Below, in pieces: positions 26,101 to 38,100 of a stretch of 64,000 bases of DNA. The number at the start of each line of letters is the position of its first letter. Position 1 is the stretch's first letter. The notes beneath the pieces are model-generated. The model was given only the letters and a program-made list of their open reading frames with translations. It had not been told where the DNA came from and did not search any database. Source of the stretch: Lineus longissimus (lineage: Eukaryota > Nemertea > Pilidiophora > Heteronemertea > Lineidae); contig NC_088313.1 of assembly GCF_910592395.1 (NCBI RefSeq), forward strand, positions 21,220,437 to 21,284,436. The letters run 5' to 3'. Made by a program: the position numbers and the translations under genes.

Positions 26101-29100
26101 GCGTGCACACTACTGGACAAGGGACACTCTCATTGAACAACACACGCTGAATATCAAAGACCATGGTAACTTACCCCTGCGACTGGATGCTCATCTAGAC
26201 TGGAGCTGTCCGATTCATCACCATCATCCTGGGGACGAGATCGCCTCTTCTCCGTCCGTCGCTTACTCATTGCTGTGCTGTCCTGGACAAGTGGCTCCTC
26301 CTGTGGTGGTTCTTGGAAGAAGTCTGAAAAGTTCATCGGACTTTCATCTTTCTTTTGCTCTGTGGGGACTATAAGATCTTCGTGTAAGATCTCAGGTGCT
26401 GAGTGAACAGTCTGAGATGTTTGAGGTTTGACCTCATCATCAGAGAAGGTATCGTAAGGATCTAAAGCTTTAGCTAATGCTGCTAAAGCCTCATCCTTCG
26501 ACAGCCTTAAAGAATCAGGGTCTTCTTTGGGCTTTTGGAAGTCGTCAGCATTTCCATCTGGCCTGTCAATCTGATCAAACCTGTCCTCAGCTAGCGGCTC
26601 AGCATCACGAGGCATAGCATATGTTGGTTGTGGGTACTCATGCTGTGAAGGGTCATCATTTAGTGCTTCCAGCTCACGTCGTTCAGGTGCAGTGAAAGGT
26701 CTAAGCTGGTCGGGAGCAGGCACATTCGAAACTAAATGACAAATAGCAAGATGCGAGCATAAATAAAAGCGTGCTGAGTGAGACGTGTGTGATCTCAGAT
26801 GCAAGACTATGGCTGATGGGATGCAAGATAACAATAAGCATACAAGGATTTGTTAGTTCACAGCAGTTACACAAAGCAATAGCATGCCCCCTAATGAAAA
26901 AGTCAAGAAAAAAACAACTTTATGGATCGGAATTTTTTTCAACTTTTTTTTTTTGAAAAGGAAGGAACTTTTGATAAATAAGTTTGAAAATTAGTTTTAA
27001 AGAAAAAAAAATTTTTGTTAAATTTTTTTTCAAATTGGTAAAAAATGCTAAAATTTGGGATTTGGGATTGGGACTTGTGGCTTGCATACTGGCTGTAGGG
27101 GGTTCAACTCTCTCGGTCTTTCAGTTATACTGGGACCAGCCCAATTCCCCCAGCGAGCTACAGCATTCATTGATAGTCTTGTTTCTGGGATCACCAAAGT
27201 AAGGAGAGACACCTTTACATACCTACAACCTAACACCTCCTCGCTGCTGAGACGACAAGTTGCATATTCATCAATTCAATCAGAAATTGAATAGAAATGA
27301 TACGGAATAGTGATGTGTTTTTGTTTTTGGAGTAGAGGTGTGAAGTTGGAGGAGGGCTCTTGTGAGAAGTCTTCAGCAGTAAAGGTGTCAGCATCGCATC
27401 AAGGAATACTCAGATTGGCAAACATCAAGCGAACTTAGCAAATAAAACAGTGTATGTGGCATGCGTGCAAACATCAACACAAAGTGTGCTAATTCATCTC
27501 ATTCTACCAAATTCTACTTGAATTCATGCCATCGCAGAGCATTCAGGAGGCAAGCTATTAAAAGGTTTGAGCAGCAGCATGCACTAAAGACCTGTTAGCC
27601 AGGATAGCTCAGCTGTCAGCTGGGATAGCTCTGCTGTCAGCCGGGATAGCTCTGCTGTCAGCCAGCATAGCTCTGCTGTCAGCCGGCATAGCTCTGCTGT
27701 CAGCAGGGATAGCTCTGCTGTTAGCCGGCATAGCTCAGCTGTCAGCTGGGATAGCTCTGCTGTCAGCTGGGATAGCTCTGCTGTCAGCTGGGATAGCTCT
27801 GCTGTTAGCCAGCATAGCTCTGCTGTCAGCCGGCATAGCTCTGCTGTCAGCCGGGATAGCTCTGCTGTCAGCCGGCATAGCTATGCTGTCAGCCAGCATA
27901 GCTCTGCTTTAGCTGAGTACATGCTTTCATTTACAGGACAACTTATGTAATGGCCTCATACAAGGACTGTTAACGTAAAACACTCTCCTTCTGTTTCATG
28001 CTCTTTACCACTCAATTACTTTCTTTTCATTTTTTCAACACCTATTTAAAGCTATAACCTACGTAAACATCAACTTTGGTTAAAACTGTTAACATCACGT
28101 ACCTTGAACATACTGATCTCTGCTGGGGGTCTGACCAGGCCTATCGTCTGCTCCTCTCTTCTTGACTGCAACAATCACATCACCATCCTGGAAGAAAACA
28201 AACAATGAGATATCGCCATTGTTCTGGAACCACACGTCATAGCCAAATTGTGTTGCTTTTGTTATCACGTGGAATGTCAACACAGCCAAAGTTTGACTCC
28301 TGATCTGGGCTAAGGTTACTGGTGGATGATGACATCACAACATCAAGATATCAAACCTCTCCAAGGTCTGATATATCATCCACATGTTTCATGTTTTTGT
28401 TACTGACACAACATCACAGCCAGAGTTCTTTTTAAAAGCGACTACATTCATAGAATGTAAGAAAGCTGAGACCATCCCCTCAGAAATACAAGCAGATATA
28501 TCATGGACTGAGTTTACACTTTGGATCAGGATTAGGTTAACAAGTTGGTGCACAGCATGGACTATTGCTAGAGGGGCAATTTATACTAAATGTATGAAGA
28601 ATGAGGATGGAAAAATAGAAATAACCAACTCCATAGCTGCTGCAAAATCATTGATTTAAAGAAAGCACATATTCTAAAAGATCTATCTAACAAATAGAGT
28701 GTACAAGAACTTTGACCAAATGTAAATAAATTCCATCCCATGAGTTGTAATGTAGATACATTTCAAGATTTGAGGGGAATATACAAGTTCCTAAGCATTT
28801 CCCATTGCATAAGCTTTCATTGAAGGAGAGGTCTCAACACTGCCAAGCTCTTCTGTCTCAGTCACATCACAGTTCTATTATATTGTTGTTGTTTGATTTG
28901 GTCATCAATTTCAATCCCTTGCTCAGCAGTATGGAGACACCTACCCCTTAACCCAAATAGGACTGAGGGTGGCCTCTCAAGTTAATTTCAGTTTCAGACA
29001 TAAGACAATTGTTTAGAATGGTATTGATCAAAGCCAGATCAACTATAGCTTCTCAGAGAAACTGCCCCAGTCCTTTTTGGGTTGTTTGGCGAGACAGGGT

Positions 29101-32100
29101 GGGAATCGATGTGATCTAGATTCCACTTACCACGTCCAATATCATATCATACTACGACAGAGGTGAAATAACAATTATTTGAAAGCGTTGAACAAGTGAT
29201 GTTTGTTGGAGAATAAGGCGAGCTTGGGGCACCTGACAATGGTGAAGAATCACGCTCATCTTTTGCAAAGGACTGGGGCCAGCTCTCTTTGGTGAAGAAA
29301 GTTCATTAGAATTGGTCGAAAAGATACAAAACCTAAAACCTTAAACCTCATTACATTTACTTTTTAGTATTTTGAACACCCCCAGTCCCAACAGAGTAAC
29401 CATTGTCAGAAGCATTTTGATTTTAAAAAGACCATTCTATTGGAGGCTAATAATACCGTACAACAAATCTTGCAAGCAGGGAGTGGTACATTGACGTTAT
29501 ATTTCACAAAGCCTTTCATAACTCTTCCACATACATTTCATTACATATGCCCCTGTACTTCTGGTAGGCCTAGGTCTAAGCTTGGCATGTAGGCCCCCCC
29601 ACATCACCAGGTGCTTGATGAGGACTGTGGAAACACCTGACTATTTACTCCACCCAAGATCAATACTCGAGGCAAGACGATATTCAATTTGAACCAACAT
29701 TGTTTGAATAGCATAAACATATTATTATCTTAGTGTGACCCTCAATGATGGCTGGCCAGCCACTATCTCCAGGAGTATTCTACAAGGAAGGAAAAAGATT
29801 CCAGCAAGTGACCGCGAGAACCAACTTTCATGAAGACAATTAGAAAGAGCTTGACAGCAAAAAGCTTAAGACAATCCTCCCCAAGGGCAGATGATGTTTT
29901 AGCAGTACTTTCAGAAGGGTCATTTACATCTTTGCGACTGATCCTAAACCCTCTTATTATGTAAGCTTGGAGTAAGCAATGCCAGAAGGCAAGGGTCCGA
30001 TCTTCACTTTGCCTACCTTCTGAATCTTCACATCCTGGGTGCTGTCCTTAGGGATACTCAGCCCACCATTGATCAACAACTCGGCATTACCGATATGATC
30101 TCTGACCGCTTCTGATTCATTAACATTCCCCATGTCAGGAAAAATTCATAAAGAATATTGCGGTTGAAATTCAACTGAATTCAAGAACTAAAGAAACCAT
30201 TTGGAAGAGAACATGTCCAAAGATAGTGTGCTGTGGGCATCGACGTTCTTGCCTTCCAAACGAGCAGAATTCAAGGACAACATGAGCGGATGGTTTTCAT
30301 GGGAGGAACATGTCCAGAATAATCACACATGTGCACTTGCTGGCTATCCCAATCTTCAGAACTACCACACATGGATTTTACCTTAGGACCTGGCTAAATC
30401 CTGAACACCACTGAAAAGTTTGCTGAGAACACAATACAAACTGTACCACAGTACAACTGCATCATTGTGAGCAACTAATTAAATATTAACAACTCCCTCT
30501 GAGTCTTGACAAGGTTTGGAGGTTCAAGTACCATTCATACGTCAAAATGAATGTCAAATTGACTCGACAAGGACTTCATACATTTCAGCGATAGGCCTAA
30601 TGTGTTGGGACATGACATTCCTTACCAAGTCGAGTGGTTTATATTGAACCATCATTCTGACATTCGTATGTCAATGGAATGACATGTCCTTGATACATAT
30701 TGGTTTCCTTATTTAAAGATTGTTATTCAGCAGTCTTTAGGTAAGCAGGTTCTGTTTCATGAGCCCATATCAAAACAGTACAACTCTACAGAACATGTCT
30801 GTGGGTTATCATATACTTGAAAGGTCCACAGCACCAACTTGATTGACAGGTCCTGATATCATTAAATGCTTTCAGAACCCTGATTGAATATCATTTCCCA
30901 TGACACTCAAAGGCCTGTCACCATGGCAACACTATTGATTGTGTACCAGATGGACCCTGATATGAGAAGTATTTGAGTTTAGGCCTATCCGCCAAGACCA
31001 AGGGTAGTGTACGTCAGATGGGAGACCAGGGGAAGCAGGCAGTGACGGTGAACAACAAAGATAGGATGAGGCTATCAGCACCACCATTTTGAACATGAAA
31101 GAACCATAGCCACTGGTATAGGCCTATGGCTTGAGAACAGGATTTCCATGGGTGTGAAGGCTGAAGCCTAGGATGGACAGACAAGGAGCCATGGCCACCA
31201 CTAAAGAACTTTAAGTACAAATGATGATGTGCAGCGGGTGTACGTGTTGTAACAGCAAAAGCTATTCAGGGGTTTTTGGTCAGAAAACAACAAAGGGTTA
31301 CAACGATCTTGATATTGAAAATGACAACATTGATGTGCATGAGCAGGATATGATACTTCATAAAAGAAGCCGCTGGCATAAAAACAGACCATTTATAAAC
31401 ATCAGATTTTGAAATATCAGTGGTGAACAGCGAGATGTGTGTGTGAACATATAGATATGTAAATATGGCCCTGCATTCCAGGCTAATAAGCAAACAGTAC
31501 GAATAAAGATAACAGTTTATTCAAATTCAAAATCTCCATGTAGGTATGAATGATCAAAATGTGAGGATAGAAGTACCAAAGACTTAGTGTTTGAAGTTTC
31601 AAGACACTTAATAGTTTGATGTAATCCAAAAGTTCCAATATCACTTGAACCTGAAGCACGTCTCCCTAAGGCATCATTTCAAGTCACACATTTCAGGTTC
31701 CCATTCAACTTCACTCACTGTGATCTAAAGCGATGGAATGCAGGGTTCATCAAGAAATACCTCAATAGGGACTCGAGCTCTCATTATGTAGCCTTCCTCC
31801 CCAACTGCATCAAAACTCTGCAACAATGCGAGTCAAACTATTTTTACTGGTAGGCAAAGGAGACAGCTCTTGAGGGTCAAATATCAATGTTAGTAAGGAC
31901 AACCACAGTGTCTAAGGTGAAGACCTACATCACCTGAATTGTTAGTTCTGAATTCTGAGTGGTTTCTAGTTCTACACGATCTTGTCAGTAAGGTAAGCAA
32001 TCTACCTCAGGGATGAAAATGTTAGTATAACCTAGTGAGAAGTTTCATGGATCTTTTTCTTACCTTAATACTATCTTGTAGGATCCTGAGTTCTGACCGC

Positions 32101-35100
32101 ACATGATTGTACTTCTCTTCAATGGCAGCTTTTTCCTGAAGGAGAGAAGGACAGTTTTAGAAACTGATATGGTAATTGTGACAGCACGGTACAGGATGTA
32201 CAACATGCCATTGAGAAAGACAAACATCAACCTCAATGTTATCAACAGATGTCCTGAAACCTCACAAAAGAATGATTTAATTTCGACATCTGTGATCTAC
32301 CATCATCCTCTTCAAAGTCAGTACCAACAAATACTCTGTAGATGAACTGAATAAGTTCCTTTTTTGAAGAAAGAGAATTGACCCCAAGTATTGTGAACTT
32401 GAACTGAGAGCAGAGATATTATCTATTGAATCTATTGAAGATGTAAATGCATTCCAATCCATTGCTCATACCACAAGTATGAACAGCGAGGAATATTTAT
32501 GTCGCTATGTATCTTTTATGCAAAACCAATAAAATAACAGAAATTTAAACATGTGTGGTGTTAAAAAGTTTCGGTGTTGTGTGAGCCGAAGTCAATAACG
32601 TCTGCTCTAAGCCATATGAGGGAAAGAGTGACAAATTGAAAGGAGTAAACAAAAGTTGCATCTTTGGAGGCAAATCACTTGATCAACACCCACCATGTTC
32701 TCTGCAGTACCAGATGCAACCACACTCTACCATCCTGGGCCTACCATGTGACCGGGTGTTTGAGATGTAATCTCCTGAACATGAGACCTTTTGAGTTAAT
32801 CACACCAAACATTTCAACGTCAAGTTCCCAATGAACACATGTTGACTTGGGCAGAAACACCCACCTTAGGCACACCACTCTCAATCTCACCACAGAACAT
32901 AGCTTCATCCACCAGATGGACTTACTGCCAAGAGGTAAATGAGTGCAACAACACAAGAGATACTTGCTGAGTACACATGGACACAGATGGCACTAAACTT
33001 CAAGTACGAAAGCAATATTTCAACCACACTCAAAGTCCATCGACTCCAAAGGTTCAACCCTTCATAGGAAACATACCATCATGCATGCAACAGCACCAGA
33101 ACCACTTGGAGTCTGAACCAATGCCAAGGTGAGCATACCACATGAGATAGATTGAACCACACCCATGAGATGGGCCAACGGGCAAGACATAAATGAGTAG
33201 AGTACAATATTCCAAGCGATGTTGTCAATTAGAGGCAGATGACCAAGAACTTCAGGTTTGAATACAATACATCTAACCCTAAATCAAGGGATTAAGAACA
33301 CTGCCAGATTCCCAAAGACATGAAGGAACGAACAGTACTGAACAAGCCAAGCCAAGTTTGTAATCAACATGAAATAGCTACCTCTGGTTCATCCCAGCTC
33401 TCACTGCCATCAGTCTCCATGTTAGGCAGTGATTCCAGTGAGTCTTGTGGCCTCAAGTATTGCCTATCATAGGGAAGTCTCTCTGTTAGGACACCACAGT
33501 TAGCACCAGTTTTCTCGTTGGCACTGCTCAGAGATTCGGCAGATCTCCTAGGCTCATTATCACCTGAATATGGTGGTTCTTCCTCACTAAAACCAGATCC
33601 CTGGCAGAGGTGATCACCCTGGTCCAGCTGAGGCAACTCTACACTTAATTCTCTGCGGAGATTATCTAAAGGGTGATCTTGCCCTGGTGACTTGAAACTA
33701 ACGTCTGGACATATGCGTCTGTCTAAATCCTGGTCTTGCTCTGGCGTTTCCAAACTAGATTTCCTTCTGAACAAGTCATAATCAAGGTCATCATTTCCCT
33801 CACATGACCCATCAGACTCTGGAGATGCATTAAATCTATCGTCCATCTGAAGAACTGGCAATGACATCAACTGAGACAGATCAAGGCTCCCTCGCTTCTT
33901 CTGTGGATAACTGGGTCTAAGGTTTTCTGGTTCTTCATCTACATCCAAAGAGGATTGTTTTGACACACGAGGACTGCTCCTCTCTGATTCCTCAGGCCCT
34001 GCCTCTGCCTCCAAAGAAGATTGTTTAGACACACAAGGACTGCTCCTCTCAGATGCCTCCGGCCCTGCCTCTACATCCAAAGAGGATTGTTTAGACACAC
34101 GAGGACTGCTCCTCTCAGATGCCTCTGGCCCTGCCTCTACATCCAAAGAAGATTGTTTAGACACACAAGGACTGCTCCTCTCAGATGCCTCCGGCCCTGC
34201 CTCTACATCCAAAGAGGATTGTTTAGACACACGAGGACTGCTCCTCTCAGATGCCTCCGGCCCTGCCTCTGTCTCCAAAGAGGATTGTTTAGACACACAA
34301 GGACTGCTCCTCTCTGATTCCTCAGGCCCTGCCTCTGTCTCCAAAGAGGATTGTTTAGACACACGAGGACTGCTCCTCTCTGATTCCTCAGGCCCTGTCT
34401 CTGCCTCAAAAGAAGATTGTTTAGACACACAAGGACTGCTTCTCTCTGATGCTCCCGGCCCTGCCTCTGCCTCCAAAGAGGATTGTTTAGAGACACAAGG
34501 ACTGCTTCTCGCGGATGCCTCTGGCTGTGCCTCTACATCCAAGGACGATTGTTTAGATACAAAAGGACTGCTTCTCTCTGTTCCCTCAGGCCCTGCCTCT
34601 TCCTCCAAAGAGGATTGTTTAGACACACAAGGACTGCTTCTCTCTGTTCCCTCAGGCCCTGCCTCTTCCTCCAAAGAGGATTGTTTAGACACACGAGGAC
34701 TGCTCCTCTCAGATGCCTCTGGCCCTGCCTCTGCCTCCAAAGAGGATTGTTCAAACACACAAGGACTGCTTCTCTCTGATGCCTCTGGCTGTGCCTCTAC
34801 ATCCAAGGACGACTGTTTAGACACGCGTGGACTGCCCTTCTCTGGTCCCTGGGGGTCTGCCTCTACATCCAAGGATGATTGTTTAGGTACACAAGGACCG
34901 CTTCTCTCTGATGCCTCTGGCTGTGCCTCTTCATCCAAGGACGACTGTTTAGACACGCGAGGACTGCCCTTCTCTGGTCCCTGGGGGTCTGCCTCTACAT
35001 CCAAGGATGATTGTTTGGACACATGAGGACTGCTCCTCTCAGATGCCTCCGATGGAGCACTGTCACATACATCAAAGGACAACTGGTCAGCACACTCTAA

Positions 35101-38100
35101 CAACTTCGAACTGCGCTCTTCAAATCTTTCCTGAGGCGTGCTATCACTGAGTTTTTCTGGTTCTGTTCTATTTGGTTCTTTGTGTGGTGTGTCTATTACC
35201 TCCTGAGGTGATTCACCTTCCGCTGGTGGGTCAAACACCCTTGAGCTATTGTTTGTTTTGTGTGGTACTTTACCACCTACTTCCTCCAGAACTCCCTCAT
35301 CCAGCGTTCGTGGCCCCCTTTCATATGATCTCTCCAGCATCTGCCCATCTGATTCTGAGTCCAGTGTCTCTGCGGGTGTGTCCACGCCAGAATCCTCTGG
35401 CTCACTGTCCTGGCCACATGCCAACACTGGTGGTTGATCAACAAGTTCCCCACCTCTTGCATCAGCTGGTGTGTTATCACTGGCTCCATCAAGCAATTCA
35501 CCATTGGCAACAAAAGCCTCTTTGTCAACAAAACCATCACTCATCTCAGGTCGTACTGGATTTGAACTAGATTCCACTGATCCACTGTCAATAACTGATA
35601 AAGGCTTTTCCTTTGAATCTGGAGGTGTTTCATCTTGAACCTGAGTCTGAATACTAGATTCCAGCGGAGTTTCTCCAGCTGTTCCAATACTGAACCTTGG
35701 TGGTGTTTTCCCTGGTTTCTGAGAACTCGACTCTTCAACTGCTTTCAGTGGAGTTTGAGAACTTGCTTTTTGTAACGTCTCCACAGGCTTTTGAGACCCA
35801 GACTCTTCCGACCTTTCCATTGGTGCTTGAGAACTGATTTCAAATGGTTCTTCAGCTGGTGTTTGAGTGCAGGAATCCAGTGACCTTCTACCTGGTGTTT
35901 GAGAACTAGACCCCGTCAAAGTTATATCTGCTGTTTGAGAGCTTGATTCCACTGGAGTTTTGATTTGAGTTTGAGAGCTTGATTCCATTGGTCTTTCAAT
36001 TGGAGTTTGAGAGCCGGAATCCATTGGAGTTCTAACAGGTGTTTGAGAGCCGAAATCCTTTGGTGTTTTAACTTGAGTTTGAGAGCTGGATTCCGTTGGA
36101 GTTATTTCAGGTGTTTGAGAACTGGATTCCATTATAGTTCTTACATCCGTTTGAGAGCTGGATTCCTTAGGTGTTCTAACTGGAGTTTGGGTTCCAGAAT
36201 GCGAAGGTGTCTTTACTAGAGTTTGAGTAGTAGCCTCTGGTGGTTTTTCAACAGGTGACTGGACAGTACCCTTCAGTGGCTTGGAAGGTTCACCAAATAT
36301 CAAGTTCTCATGTGTCCTATCAAAATGTTCTTGTGGTCTATTTGACGGGTCAAGCGGAAGAGTAGGTTCAGCCTTCAAGGGCTTTTTATTGAATTGATGT
36401 GGTGAATCTCCTGCTAGGCTTTCACAAAGTTCAGGTGGTTGTTCTGGACACTGGCCACTTTTCTGGTCCAGGGAAGCTTCCTCCAAGTCAGCCTGTACTC
36501 CAATGCTCGACACAGGATAATGGGAAGGCACGGCCTGAACACCTTCATCAACTACAGCTGTTCTTGCAACATCTGGTTTAGAGCCTCTATCCTGGGCTTT
36601 TAGTTTCCTCGGCTTCAACTTTGTTGGAGAGCTGCTGTCAGATTCGCCAGATATCCCATCTCTTGACATATAGTCACCATCTTCCTCAGGAATAGTACCC
36701 AACACACCTGGGAACAGCGGATCATGGACAGGAGTGCCACCATCTTTCAGAGGTACCCAAAATAACTTTTCAGGAGTAGTATCATCATCAATAACTGTGT
36801 TATTTGTTGTGTTGTCCGTGTTGTCAGTTAGGTCTCGGCCTGGTGAGAATGCAGCTTCATCTTCTGGCAATGGGTATGTCTGGAGAAATGGTTGTTTTGA
36901 CTTTCCAGGCCCTAGAAGACCACGATGCAACCTCTTGGATGGAATTGTGTACATCTCCGTCGGAGATTGAAGTTTCGATGTATGATTGCTCCTGGTGCCA
37001 TCATGTGACAGCTGTTCCCTGGCCCTTGTTGGCACGATGTTCCCTTCCTGAGCTGACGATTGTGGTGGCATTCGGCCTTTATTGGTTGATGAGTTTTGGT
37101 CATCCTTTCCTGGTGATCTCTGCTTATTCTTAGCATTTTTTGGTTGGTTATCGACCCCAGTAGTTCTCAATTCCTCCCTCTCGTTGACTGGCACCTGGGA
37201 GTTATCACTGAAGAACCTAGCAGCCTTCTTGACCCTACCACTATCATGGTTCAAAGCATCGGTCCTCCTCCGACCAGGTTCAATCAAAACGAACGCTGGC
37301 TTCCGGCCATTAACGTCCCTCCACTTCTCCCCAATCCTAACAGGTTCATTGGCAAATATGAACTCATCCGTTCTAGCATTTGACAGTCTCTGGGGTGGCT
37401 CTGAACTTCTTGCAATGACTTTTGCCTCTGTAGGCTTGACCTCCACGAATGCTGGTCTTCTTTGATCATTAGGCTCATTTTGCTTCTGCCTCTGAAGGGG
37501 CTCCACCTTGGCAGGCTCCTCTGACAAGTTCCTTCCACCTCCTTGGTCCTCCGCTTCGTGCTCTCTCAGAATCTCTGGACTTGTTTCAGGCTCAGCTTGC
37601 AAAGAGACTGTCTCGCTTGCTTTTAATATGCTCGTTTCCAATGGTGTCTTTTGTGTTTCTTTAGTCTTTAATGGAGGCTGGCCCTCTGATGGTTGACTTT
37701 GTTTTGGCACCTTTACTTGAGGATCAGGATTGTTATTTTGAGTTCCTTCAGGTAGTTTCAGTGTCTGTTCCAGTAATCCCGCATTTCTGACTGTCGGATT
37801 ACTTGTGTTTGGAGGCCCCTTCCTCTGAGCATTTACTTCTTTTGTACCTGGCTTTTTCTGATGATCTCTCAGTCGATTGTCGCTCCTCTGAGGTTGATAC
37901 CGGTCCGGTGACAGTCCAGAATTGTTCCTCTCTCCCCTTGCCCTATTCACTGATGATTCACTCTCTGTGGGAGACGTGCAGCGCTCCGAGTCCGTTGGTA
38001 TCGGTGTTGATACTGCACTCCTCAACACGTCACTATCCCAGCCTGCTACCGATGGTGCCGGTGATTGGTAGATACTGACATGCTCTAGAGGCGATGTTGA

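Noticed and set aside
30530-30690. Possible inverted repeat around ATTCATACGTC and ACATTCGTATGTC
   Set aside because: Arms match only loosely and have no clear borders or duplicated target, so it does not stand as a mobile element.
34021-34779. Plus-strand open frames across the 66-bp coding repeats
   Set aside because: They are mirror readings of the minus-strand 22-residue repeats. They give Arg/Cys-rich peptides with no splice or start support.
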